From assembly GCA_025060325.1 (NCBI GenBank), contig JANXBW010000004.1, positions 150,705 through 214,704 of the forward strand: a DNA stretch of 64,000 nucleotides. Reading direction: 5' to 3'. Under the pieces are notes generated by a model. That model was not told where the DNA came from. It did no database searches and saw only the letters and a program-made list of their open reading frames with translations. Shown piece after piece: positions 9,529 to 18,399 of this stretch. A program made the position numbers and the translations under genes. The first letter of the stretch is position 1. The number at the start of each line of letters is the position of its first letter. The stretch comes from Thermoguttaceae bacterium. Its GTDB lineage: Bacteria; Planctomycetota; Planctomycetia; Pirellulales; Thermoguttaceae.

Positions 9529-9916
9529 CTGCTTTCCTCCATAGAACCGATCCTGGGTCACCCATAGCGCCTGAAGCCGGCCCCGCAGGCTCTGCGCTCG
9601 AAGGGCTCCATCAATTTGGCGGTTAAATTCCGGCAGATCGGAATCCGCGGAATGATATTCAGGTCGCCGCGGTTGACGACGATACCAATTCTTGACAAAC
9701 GAGGGAGATCTATTCCTGCTGCCTGTAAAGATGGGCGCTTTAGGTAATATCGGATGGCAGAGAAGGATTGCTTGCCTGGAATTTTTTTGCGGAGTTGAAC
9801 CGGCCTTTTAAACCGTACCGGACGCCTCAGGGTTCCTATGGGGAACGTCGGGGCCAAGGTGTCGGCGTTGTCCCATTCGCTGCGTCAATAGAGTTGCCGA
9901 GTTGGAAAGGCAGGCT
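9529..9916. other. divergent intergenic region, 388 bp
   Basis: Lies between the small minus-strand gene and the plus-strand histidine kinase gene. No gene, strong hairpin or clear promoter could be picked out. Confidence 0.4.
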
Positions 9917-10738
9917 ATGGAAGACCAAAACCTTGCTCGCGAGGTTGCTGTGCTTCGAGAGCGGCTCATGCAGGCCCAGCGGATGGTTGCTTTGGGGGAA
10001 CTGGTCAGCACGGTGACCCACGAGTTTAACAACGTCCTTACTACGATTATCAACTATGCGAAACTAGGCCTGCGGCATAACGATCCGGACACGCGGCAAA
10101 AGGCCTTCGAGAAAATCTTGGCCGCCGGAACGCGGGCGGCCCGAATAACAAACGGCGTTCTGGCGATGGCGAGGAATCGTTCCGTTGCCAAAGAGCCGGT
10201 CAATTTCGCCACTTTGATCGAAGACACTTTGCTTCTCCTGGAACGAGAGCTTAACAAGTATCGCATCGCCGTGGATTTGCAGCTGCGGCCGGTACCGCCT
10301 GTATTGGCCCATCCGGGCCAGATTCAGCAGCTCCTCCTTAATCTGATCATCAACGCCCGCCAGGCAATGCCTCGTGGGGGCCGGCTTGTGATCAAGCTCG
10401 GGTACGACTCTGACACACGGATGGTGGAGCTTGTTATCCGGGATTATGGGTGCGGAATCCCATCCGAACTTCTGCCCCGGATATTTGAACCGTTTTTCAC
10501 AACTAAAGACGGGTCGGATGGCTCCGGCAAAGGTGGCACAGGGCTTGGCTTGGCCCTTTGCCGCGAAATTGTTGAGACGCACGGCGGGCGAATCCGCGTG
10601 GAGAGCACGGTGGGCGTTGGGACGGCTTTCATCATTCGCTTTCCCGCGGCTGAGGAGGCCTCGCTCAGCTCGGCCGTTTACTCCGGGCCGCAAGAAAGTC
10701 CAGCTACTTGTCCAGAGATTTCAACAACGACCGAGTAG
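9917..10738 (+). CDS. soluble sensor histidine kinase (HisKA + HATPase_c)
   Basis: Cytoplasmic two-component kinase of 273 residues without membrane segments. A short N-terminal helix leads into the H-box LGELVSTVTHEFNNVLTTI with the phospho-accepting His at about residue 35. The ATP-binding domain has an N-box (LLLNLIINARQAM), G1 (RDYGCGIP), F-box (FEPFFTTKD) and G2 (GGTGLGLALCREIV). There is no PAS or other recognisable sensor domain; the first 25 residues are a probable coiled coil. ATG 9917 follows AAAGG with good spacing; TTG 9902 is an alternative. No response regulator is adjacent, so its partner is unknown and the signal may come from a bound protein. Confidence 0.88.
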   Translation: MEDQNLAREVAVLRERLMQAQRMVALGELVSTVTHEFNNVLTTIINYAKLGLRHNDPDTRQKAFEKILAAGTRAARITNGVLAMARNRSVAKEPVNFATLIEDTLLLLERELNKYRIAVDLQLRPVPPVLAHPGQIQQLLLNLIINARQAMPRGGRLVIKLGYDSDTRMVELVIRDYGCGIPSELLPRIFEPFFTTKDGSDGSGKGGTGLGLALCREIVETHGGRIRVESTVGVGTAFIIRFPAAEEASLSSAVYSGPQESPATCPEISTTTE

Positions 10739-11065
10739 GTTCTCCCTGCAAGCTTCGCCGTCGCCTTAGGCTCACCTGAGGCCCCCAAGCCTCGGCTGGA
10801 CAGTCTCCCCTGCCCCGCGACGGAAATGCTCTGCCGCTTCACCGCTTAAGCTTTTCGCTCACTAGCCCCTCCCCCGTTTTTTCTTGTAAGTTTGATGCTT
10901 TTGTGCACAATGTTTTGGTTGTAAATGCGATCGGCAGCGGTCTTCCGGTTGAAGCGCTCTCCAAAAGCCGCTTGACAATTCTTTGCGGCAAGGATGCGCT
11001 TTTGCCGGCGTCCGGCGTTGTGAGGTGAAAAATAGGCCGTTCTTTAAAACATTGGAGGACACTCC
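10739..11065. other. intergenic gap, 327 bp
   Basis: No gene seen. It holds one copy of CTCCCCTGCCC (10805-10815). A TTGACA at about 10970 could be a -35 for the downstream gene, but no matching -10 is obvious. Confidence 0.35.
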
Positions 11066-12487
11066 ATGCTGAGGAGGTCGAAAAAGTTCTCTTGGCCGCT
11101 CGAGGCGGTTATTCGACTAGCGATCGGAGTAGTTGTCATACTTCTGACGCTCTTTCCGAGGCCATTTGCCAACGATTCAGTGCTTGCCGAAACGACAGAA
11201 CCGGTTGTGCCCGCAGCCGGAGCGGCAGCTGTCGAATTGCAAGCCGACGACACGATGGTCATCGCGGGTGGTATTCACCCCCGGTTCGTCCAGGGGCAAG
11301 AGGGACAGCTGCGGGCGACAGCCTTTGTGCTGGCAGGACCCCGCGGTCGAAAAGTCGCTTTTGTCTCGTGCGATGTGTTGATGATCACCAAGGACCTTCT
11401 CGAGCCATCGCTCGAGCGAATTAAGAAAGAAGTGGGTATCCCTCGGGAAGCAGTCCTTGTGGCACCCACGCACACTCATCACGCGCCAAGTACGGTTCGT
11501 GTTCACGGTTACGGGCCTGACGAAAAATTTTGCCGGCAACTTCAGGATGCCATTGCCGAAGCGGTGATCCAGGCGGCTCGGAACATGGAGCCTGTAAGCG
11601 TGTACTTTGCGATGGGGGCGGAAAAGACGATCGGGCAGAACAGCCGACTGCTCCTTGCCGACGGCACGATCTACTGGATCGGGCCCCGAAATGATGCGGT
11701 TCGGCCAACCGGCCCCGTTGACGTCGACTTACCCGTGCTTATCTTTCGGAGAACAGATGGTTCCATGAAAGGGTTTTTGTTTGCGCACGCCACTCATGCG
11801 ATTGGAGCTGTAAGCGGAAATGTTCGCTCGCCAACCTTCTACGGTCTGGGCGCACAGGCACTCGAAAAAGAGTGGGGGGCGGTGGGAGCTTATTTCCCCG
11901 GACCATGCGGGTCAACCCATCGGCTCGATGTCCCGCCAAAGATAGCTCAGGACCGAATCATGGAAGCGATTCGTGAGGCAGTCGCCCAGGCCAAGCCATG
12001 GCAAATTGAGCCTTTGCGATATGAAAGACGCGAGTTTCGCTTTCGGGTCCGACATTTCAGCGAAGAGGCGGAGCAAAAGGCCGTCGAGGATTACTGCCGG
12101 AAACGGGCAGGCGAGTCGGCTGACGCTATCATCCAGGTCTTTCGTCAAATGCGCCGAGAACTGGCCCCGCTTCAGGGCCAAGAGCGGACCACGGAGATCC
12201 AGGCCATTCGGATGGGGGACCTGTGTTGGGTGGGGGTTCCGGCGGAGCTCTTCCCCAGCTTGGGTTTAGAAATGAAACGCCGCTCGCCATTTCCAGTGAC
12301 TTATGTTATCGAGCTAGCAAACGACTGGATTGGGTACGTTCCGGACTTGGAGGGATTTGACCTGGGCGGATACCAGGTGTGGACCGGGTTTCATAGCTAT
12401 GTGGAACGCGGCACGGGCGAGCGGCTTGTGGATGAGGTCGTGTCCCTGCTCAATCAGCTTGCGGCTGAAGCCGCTCCCGCGAAGTAG
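11066..12487 (+). CDS. neutral/alkaline ceramidase-like secreted protein
   Basis: 473 residues with an N-terminal basic stretch and hydrophobic segment (about residues 12-40), consistent with export. The mature part resembles the N-terminal catalytic domain of neutral ceramidases: AGGIHPRFVQG, FVSCDVLMITKDLL, a zinc-ligand-like cluster APTHTHHAP at about 133-141, then FAHATHAIGAVS (about 240) and FPGPCGSTHR (about 280). The family hydrolyses N-acyl amide lipids, but many bacterial members are of unknown substrate. It is shorter than classical enzymes, which have an extra C-terminal immunoglobulin-like domain. The ATG follows GGAGG with good spacing. It stands alone, convergent with trkH. Confidence 0.78.
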   Translation: MLRRSKKFSWPLEAVIRLAIGVVVILLTLFPRPFANDSVLAETTEPVVPAAGAAAVELQADDTMVIAGGIHPRFVQGQEGQLRATAFVLAGPRGRKVAFVSCDVLMITKDLLEPSLERIKKEVGIPREAVLVAPTHTHHAPSTVRVHGYGPDEKFCRQLQDAIAEAVIQAARNMEPVSVYFAMGAEKTIGQNSRLLLADGTIYWIGPRNDAVRPTGPVDVDLPVLIFRRTDGSMKGFLFAHATHAIGAVSGNVRSPTFYGLGAQALEKEWGAVGAYFPGPCGSTHRLDVPPKIAQDRIMEAIREAVAQAKPWQIEPLRYERREFRFRVRHFSEEAEQKAVEDYCRKRAGESADAIIQVFRQMRRELAPLQGQERTTEIQAIRMGDLCWVGVPAELFPSLGLEMKRRSPFPVTYVIELANDWIGYVPDLEGFDLGGYQVWTGFHSYVERGTGERLVDEVVSLLNQLAAEAAPAK

Positions 12488-12587
12488 CAAGAGTCCCAGA
12501 GAAGCTACTCGCATTTCAACCAGGCGCAATTCCCGATTTCCTGCGGTCGTGAGCTTCTTGTTGATAAACACGGCCAAGGCCAGTGCC

Positions 12588-14216
12588 TTAAATCCGGCGC
12601 CAAAAGCGTAGGGAAAAGAGGACGAGGATCGGGTAGACCTCCAGTCGGCCAAGAAGCATCACGGCAACAAGCACGAGTTTACTCATCGGCTGAAGGTCGG
12701 CAAAGTTCCGCGCCGGCCCCACAAAACCAAGCCCTGGTCCAACGCCATTAAGGCAGGTGGCCACAGCACTGGCACAGTCAACAAGCTTCGCCCGAAGAAG
12801 CGCCACGGGGTCGGCATGCACTGTGCCCGGCGGTTCCGAAGAGGATTCAACGCTCTTTGGCAAAGCCGCTAGCCCAGTGGCCGAAGCCCACTGCCTATCA
12901 GGTTCAACCGCCACAAGCGCTAGCCAAGCCGCCAAGAAAATAATCGCGATGAGGCTAAAGTACACGAGAATCTGGACGCGGATCTCTGGCTCCTGGATGA
13001 CCCGGGCACCGACACGAATATGGCGAACAACATTGGGGCGAAATGTCCGCTCAAGTTCCAACCGAAGAATCTTGGACAAAAGAAGATGGCGAATAACCTT
13101 TAGGCTGCCACTTGTGCTACACGAACAGCCGCCGACAAACATCAGGGTAAGAAGGATTGCCCGGGACAACGTATTCCACTGATCGAAATCGTCAATGGTA
13201 AAACCAGTTGTTGATATGATTGCCACCACCTGAAACGCGCTTTTCCGCAGGGCGGTCACTGGATCCGGAAAGTCACCAAGGGCAAAACCCATCCCCCCAA
13301 CAACAAGGATCGCCAAAGCGATGACAAATAGATAGGTTCTAAATTCCGGGTCGACCAACAGGCGTTTTGGCTGCGAGTAGACAAGCCAGTAAAGAAGCAC
13401 AAAGTTGGTCGATCCTAGGATCATAAAAAGCGTAATGAAGAGTTCAACGGCCCAATTGCCGAAAGCGGCGATACTGGCATTGCGCGTGCTAAATCCGCCG
13501 GTGGCTACTGTCCCAAAGGCATGGCACAAGGCTTCGAAAGGGCCGAGGCCGGCAACAACGAGGAGAATCACCAAAATAAAGGTTAGGCCGAGGTAAATGC
13601 CGCCGAACACCCAGGCGGTATGTTGACTTAAGGCATACGGCCGGGTTTGAGCCAATGCAGGGATTTCGCTCTGCATTAATGCCCTGCTGGCTGAGCCGAC
13701 GCCTAAAATAGCCACAAACAGGACGATGATTCCCAACCCACCGATGAAGTGGCTTTCCGATCGCCAAAAAAGGACACTTCGGGGGACAAGCTGTGGATCT
13801 TCGACATCAGTGAGGATGCTTGCCCCAGTGTCAGTGAAGCCCGAGGCGGACTCGAAGATGGCATCCACTAAGCTTAACGGAACGGGCCTTCCTTCTGCGT
13901 CTCTTCGTCCACAAGTTCTGCTAAAAAGAAAAGGTAAGGCCCCCAAAACGGTGGCCAAGATCCACGCCAGGCCGACAACGGCCAAAGCCTCCTTGCGAAA
14001 GAGCGGGTCCTTTCGATGTTTGTAGCCCACTAATGCAAACAGGCTGCCGACAGCCGCAGTTGCCGCAGCCGCCCCCCCAATCCCCCAAAAGCCACGCGGG
14101 TCGAAGCTCTCAACAACACCAAAAATTGGTAACGACCAGGGCAGGCTGAATATCATAGCCCCGGCAAGCAGCCAACAGATTTGTCCCAATAGCCAAGCGA
14201 CAACACCAAAATTCAT
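12588..14216 (-). CDS. trkH: TrkH/KtrB-family potassium uptake protein
   Basis: Integral membrane K+ translocating subunit of 542 residues, with about ten hydrophobic segments and four pore-loop repeats. Filter-like motifs are visible in order: SASGFTDTGAS, GTVATGGFSTR, ISTTGFTIDD and TCLNGVGPGLG. SESHFIGGLGIIVL is also typical of TrkH. A polar insert of about 40 residues (SVESSSEPPGTVHADP) precedes the last pore loop. No trkA-like gate gene is adjacent, so the regulatory subunit must be encoded elsewhere. The ATG at 14216 begins directly at the first membrane helix, 74 bp after aroB, so joint transcription with aroB is possible. Confidence 0.9.
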   Translation of the reverse strand: MNFGVVAWLLGQICWLLAGAMIFSLPWSLPIFGVVESFDPRGFWGIGGAAAATAAVGSLFALVGYKHRKDPLFRKEALAVVGLAWILATVLGALPFLFSRTCGRRDAEGRPVPLSLVDAIFESASGFTDTGASILTDVEDPQLVPRSVLFWRSESHFIGGLGIIVLFVAILGVGSASRALMQSEIPALAQTRPYALSQHTAWVFGGIYLGLTFILVILLVVAGLGPFEALCHAFGTVATGGFSTRNASIAAFGNWAVELFITLFMILGSTNFVLLYWLVYSQPKRLLVDPEFRTYLFVIALAILVVGGMGFALGDFPDPVTALRKSAFQVVAIISTTGFTIDDFDQWNTLSRAILLTLMFVGGCSCSTSGSLKVIRHLLLSKILRLELERTFRPNVVRHIRVGARVIQEPEIRVQILVYFSLIAIIFLAAWLALVAVEPDRQWASATGLAALPKSVESSSEPPGTVHADPVALLRAKLVDCASAVATCLNGVGPGLGFVGPARNFADLQPMSKLVLVAVMLLGRLEVYPILVLFSLRFWRRI

Positions 14217-14289
14217 AGCGTACCTTGTTGACCTACTTCCTGCCGCCGCTGTTCGCGTTGCTCGGTTGCGACTTCCCCCGTGAGAGGCG

Positions 14290-15402
14290 CTACTCCATAA
14301 CTTCTTCCAAAACCTGAACTACGCTGTCTGTCGACACATTGTCGACTACTTCCACTTGGCCAATCCGTCGCGGCAGGATAAACCTAAGTTTACCGTGCAC
14401 AGCCTTCTTGTCATGCTGCATCAGCCGAAGAAGAGACGGTATATCCACACGCGGGAGCCGGGTCGGAAGTCCTAAGGTGCCCAAAAGCGATTGTTGACGA
14501 TCTGCTAACCCCGGTGGGGCAAGTCCGAGCCGTTCCGCCAATTTGGCCGCGCATATCATTCCCACAGCCACCGCCTCTCCGTGAAGCCACTCTTCATACC
14601 CGGTGAGCGATTCAATGGCGTGGCCAAAAGTATGGCCGTAGTTAAGGATCGCCCTTAGTCCCGTTTCTTCCCGCTCATCCTTTTCCACTACGTCCGCTTT
14701 TAGTCGACAGCACCGCTGGACGACGGATGGAAGCACCTTTTGGTCGCGAATCCTCAAGGCATCGCAATGCTTTTCCAAAAAAGCGAAGAATTCTTCGTCC
14801 AGAATAACGCCGTACTTCACGACCTCCGCAAGTCCGGAGCGATACTCCCGGTCGGGCAACGTGTCGAGAGTGGCGACATCAATTAAAACTCCGCGTGGCT
14901 GATAAAAAGCCCCCACCATGTTCTTTGCTTCGGGCAAGTTGACGGCTACCTTTCCGCCGACAGAGCTATCGACTTGGGCAAGGAGGCTAGTGGGTACCTG
15001 AAAAAAGGGGACACCGCGGGCATAAGTGGCCGCCACAAAACCCGCTAAATCACCGACCATGCCGCCGCCCACAGCGACAACAAAGGTCTTCCGATCGGCT
15101 CGGCGGCGCAGGAGCTCCCGCCACAGAGTTGTCGCAGTCTCCACCGACTTGGTTGTTTCGCCCGGCGGAACGACAACTAGTTCGGCCGCTACTCCTGCTT
15201 CCCGCAAACTGTCGCACGCCGTTTCCGCGTGCGGGGTAACCACATTCGCATCAGCTATGACTACCGCCAATGTTACCCGGCCAAGGCCAGCAACCACCGA
15301 TCCCAACTGACGAAGAATGTCAACGCCGATCCAGATACGATACGAGCGCTCACCTAGATGGACGAATACCTCCGAGACGTTGGGAGAACTTAGCAAACTC
15401 AT
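14290..15402 (-). CDS. aroB: 3-dehydroquinate synthase
   Basis: Second step of the shikimate pathway: converts DAHP to 3-dehydroquinate using NAD+ and a divalent metal. The 370 residues show the NAD-binding GGGMVGDLAGFVAATYARG, the signature VPTSLLAQVDSSVGGK, KNMVGAFYQP, and the metal-binding NYGHTFGHAIE followed by LHGEAVAVGM. Length and motifs are standard. Its ATG overlaps the stop of the preceding small gene in an ATGA junction at 15399-15402, so the two are translationally coupled. Confidence 0.96.
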   Translation of the reverse strand: MSLLSSPNVSEVFVHLGERSYRIWIGVDILRQLGSVVAGLGRVTLAVVIADANVVTPHAETACDSLREAGVAAELVVVPPGETTKSVETATTLWRELLRRRADRKTFVVAVGGGMVGDLAGFVAATYARGVPFFQVPTSLLAQVDSSVGGKVAVNLPEAKNMVGAFYQPRGVLIDVATLDTLPDREYRSGLAEVVKYGVILDEEFFAFLEKHCDALRIRDQKVLPSVVQRCCRLKADVVEKDEREETGLRAILNYGHTFGHAIESLTGYEEWLHGEAVAVGMICAAKLAERLGLAPPGLADRQQSLLGTLGLPTRLPRVDIPSLLRLMQHDKKAVHGKLRFILPRRIGQVEVVDNVSTDSVVQVLEEVME

Positions 15403-15683
15403 TGTGTACCCCCGGTGCTTTCTGGCAGCGAGCTTTCCACCGCTGTCCCTTGGCTCACTAAAGCAGCAAGTCGCTCCACATCCTCTGGTCGAAGCACAAT
15501 CCGGCGAATAAATCCCGTAAACACCCGAATGTAAAAAAGTTCGCCGGCCAACCAGGGCTTCGCGTGCACCAATCTGTGGATCGCCAACCGCACTTCGGGC
15601 GCAAGCCGCTCACCGTCCGGCGACCAGACGGTTTCCTCTTCAATTACAAGGGCATCTCGATAGGGATCGTAAGCGTCGCCCAT
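15399..15683 (-). CDS. small protein of unknown function coupled to aroB
   Basis: 94 residues from ATG 15683, soluble and without a signal. The middle part (DALVIEEETVWSP, LAPEVRLAIHRLVHAKPWLA, FYIRVFTGFIRRIVL) is compact and hydrophobic-patterned, as in a folded domain. The frame stays open upstream to a TTG at 15776, but that part is low in structure. The stop overlaps the aroB start by four bases, which argues that it is expressed. I do not recognise the family; coupling suggests only co-expression with aromatic amino acid synthesis. Confidence 0.6.
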   Translation of the reverse strand: MGDAYDPYRDALVIEEETVWSPDGERLAPEVRLAIHRLVHAKPWLAGELFYIRVFTGFIRRIVLRPEDVERLAALVSQGTAVESSLPESTGGTQ

Positions 15684-15910
15684 ACGGACCACCGCGAACA
15701 AACGCCAGTTAATTCCATTACAAACACTGGAGGGCCTTCCGGGGGCGAGGCACATGGCTTGCTTGCCGAAGTTCAAGATTCAAAGCGAACACGCCGCCGG
15801 GAGAGACTTCCCGAACCGGGTCCACAGACCTTAATCCCAGACAGTGACGTCCGAGTAATTTAAAGCTGCCAAATCTCCTTCCGTAACTCCCCTCTTAGCG
15901 CCCAAAAACC

Positions 15911-16999
15911 CTATGCCCGCTCGAAAGGAAACGGTATCACTTCGTCTATGGAAGTTGCCCCAACGGCGAGCATCACCAGCCGGTCGAATCCCAAAGCGCA
16001 TCCACAGCAATCTGGAAACCCGGCTTCCTCCAACGCCTGTGCAAGCCAACTTTCTTGGGGGAGCGAAAGCTTTCCGTCGCGCACCCGCCAACGGTTGTTT
16101 TCTTCGAAGCGGCGCCGAAGTTCTCCCGCATCGCTCAGTTCGTGGTACCCGTTGGCCAACTCGATTCCCCGGATAAAAAGTTCATAGCGTTCCGCTACGG
16201 GCGGATCGTCGGATCGAATCTTCGCGAGTCCTCCTTGCGTTGCCGGAAAGTCGTAAACAATGGTGGGGCGCTGCCATCCAAGATGAGGCTGAACAAGCTC
16301 CGCGAAAAGAAGCTCACGCCACGAGTCGGTATCCTCGTACGGGATGTCCGGAGTGGGAACACCGTGAAGATCGGCTACCGTGGCAAGCTGCGAACCGCTG
16401 GCCCTAAGGGGATCAACGCCCGTGTAAAGCTCGAAAACTTCTTTATAGCGAACAAACTCAGCGGGGGCAGTCGTCAAAACCACCTGAGCTAATTCCGCCA
16501 AAAGTCCCATGCCCGCCTCAAGGCCGTCTCCCACTCGGTACCATTCCACCATGGTGAACTCAGGATTGTGAAGCGGACCGCGCTCCGCCCAGCGAAATGC
16601 CTTGGTGATCTGAAAAATGGCGCTTGCCCCGGCGGCCAGCAGCCGCTTCATGCCGAATTCCGGGGAAGTTTGAAGCCACATTTGTCTCACAAATTGGTCG
16701 CGGTCCCAGCCGGCCACCCACGCCGGGGAGTCGTGATTGACCGTGGCAGCCTCATTTTCAAGCGCTGCCTTAGGAGTCGATCTCTTGACGCTCGGAGGTG
16801 GGATAGGGACCGCCAACGGGTCAATATGACGGTCCACGATAGTGTCCGCCGACAACAGCGGCGTCTCAACCTCCAAAAAGCCGCGCTGCCAAAAGAATGC
16901 GCGCACAGCCCCCAACAATTGAGCCCGGCGCTCTAGGATCTCAAGAGAGGCGGTCGGACGCCAATCGCCGCGATGGGATACCGAAGACAAAGGGGCCAT
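15911..16999 (-). CDS. epmA: EF-P (R)-beta-lysine ligase
   Basis: Class II lysyl-tRNA-synthetase paralogue that attaches (R)-beta-lysine to EF-P instead of tRNA. The 362 residues lack the tRNA anticodon-binding domain. Class II motifs are visible: QTSPEFGMKRLLAAG, FRWAERGPLHNPEFTMVEWYR (motif 2) and GCALGFDRLVMLAVG (motif 3), with GIELANGYHELSD in between. It lies 37 bp after efp on the same strand, and a KamA/EpmB-type gene begins just beyond efp on the other strand, which makes the EpmA assignment firm. The start is ATG 16999. An insert at about residues 65-95 (IPPPSVKRSTPK) is longer than in E. coli EpmA. Confidence 0.93.
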   Translation of the reverse strand: MAPLSSVSHRGDWRPTASLEILERRAQLLGAVRAFFWQRGFLEVETPLLSADTIVDRHIDPLAVPIPPPSVKRSTPKAALENEAATVNHDSPAWVAGWDRDQFVRQMWLQTSPEFGMKRLLAAGASAIFQITKAFRWAERGPLHNPEFTMVEWYRVGDGLEAGMGLLAELAQVVLTTAPAEFVRYKEVFELYTGVDPLRASGSQLATVADLHGVPTPDIPYEDTDSWRELLFAELVQPHLGWQRPTIVYDFPATQGGLAKIRSDDPPVAERYELFIRGIELANGYHELSDAGELRRRFEENNRWRVRDGKLSLPQESWLAQALEEAGFPDCCGCALGFDRLVMLAVGATSIDEVIPFPFERA

Positions 17000-17036
17000 C
17001 CCGAGAGGGTTTCAGGTAATGGGGAGACCTTGGGTA

Positions 17037-17609
17037 TCACTCCTCTTTGACGCGTTCGATGTATTCCCCCGTGCGTGTATCCACCTTAATGAGGTCGTTG
17101 ATTTCCACGAAAGCGGGGACCATTAACTCGGCACCAGTCTCCACCCTGGCAGGCTTAGTCACATTGGTGGCTGTATTCCCTCGGGCTGCCGGCTCGCAGT
17201 ACTCTACTCGAAGAACCACATGGTACGGCGGGGTCACTCCAATAGGTGCCCCATTGAAGAGGAGCATCTTGCAAATCATGCCCTCTTTCAAGTATTTCCA
17301 AGCTTCGTCGACCTGGTCCAAGGTTAGGTCGTACTGCTCATAGGTTTCCGTGTTCATGAAAACAAAATGGTCACCCTGGCGATAAAGGAACTGAGCTTCG
17401 ACCTCCTCGACGTCGGCCGCCTCCACCTGATCACCCGTTTTCCACGTTCGGTCAATCACGGTGTTCTTGATCAGGTTCTTTAACTTGCACTTGTATAGGG
17501 CCTGACCTTTCCCGGGTTTCACAAAAGTGAATTCCACGATCAAATAGGGTTCCCCATCGATTTGAATTTTCAGTCCCTTTCGCAGGTCGCCAACGTTGTA
17601 CGTTGCCAC
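17037..17609 (-). CDS. efp: elongation factor P
   Basis: Rescues ribosomes stalled at polyproline by entering near the E site. The 190-residue protein has the KOW-like domain I, with FVKPGKGQAL placing the modifiable lysine at position 34 exactly as in E. coli EF-P, followed by two OB domains ending in INDLIKVDTRTGEYIERV. The start is GTG 17609, supported by GAGGGG upstream. The neighbours epmA (downstream) and epmB (divergent, 790 bp upstream) are the enzymes that beta-lysylate this lysine. Confidence 0.97.
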   Translation of the reverse strand: MATYNVGDLRKGLKIQIDGEPYLIVEFTFVKPGKGQALYKCKLKNLIKNTVIDRTWKTGDQVEAADVEEVEAQFLYRQGDHFVFMNTETYEQYDLTLDQVDEAWKYLKEGMICKMLLFNGAPIGVTPPYHVVLRVEYCEPAARGNTATNVTKPARVETGAELMVPAFVEINDLIKVDTRTGEYIERVKEE

Positions 17610-18399
17610 GATTTAGTCCCCTCTCAGGTCCAACTTCCCGATTCATGACGCCGTCACGTTTGCGATACCAATTGAATTTCCGGCAGACCGTTCGGAATCT
17701 TCCCCTCCCAAGCTGCCGAGGATGAGGTACCCGAAGCAGAATAACTTCTCGAATTCGCCCAAGCTCCGAAACGCTGCCTAGCGCGCTCCAAACCAACCAG
17801 AGCCGACCCAATGCGGAGTCTTCCCCGCAAACACGGCTGAATTTCTTTTCACACAAAACCTACGACCCGTCGCCGCTAATGGGCACCCTCTTGCCAAAGA
17901 AGGAGCGAAATAGGCAACCAAGTTTGTTAGTATACTTAGATTGCCTTTGCCACGACTCTTTTTCCCGGCTTGCCGGATTGGGATTTAGCATAACGATCTG
18001 GAAATTAGTTGGCAAACGGGCGGGTTCCATTCACATATGCCGTAGCGGCTTACCAGACAGGGGGGGAGCATGCCGGGAGTTTGGCCGGGAACTCGGTAAG
18101 AAAGACCACCGGACCTGTCCGACCTTCGGATCGAAAGGTTTGCCGGATTTCGAGAGTCCTGACTTTCCCCACATCCTATCGGTATGGCGCCCTGGCACCG
18201 AAGTGGGTTTCACCCCAAGATTGAAAAAGCAAAAGCGGGGCAATAGTTAGAGATTGCCATTACCCCGCGGCAGAAGGGGCCCGGATTGATTTCCTGCGCG
18301 CTGAAGAAGGTTTCGGGGCCCTGAGAGTGATTTTCCAAGGTTTCAAGATTAAGCAACCCTTGGCTGCCTAAGCCAGTTGATAGTCGCCATCGGTGCACC
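17610..18399. other. divergent intergenic region efp/epmB, 790 bp
   Basis: No gene recognised. The open frames crossing it have no motifs and irregular codon use. Promoters for efp and epmB must lie here; none was assigned. Confidence 0.4.
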
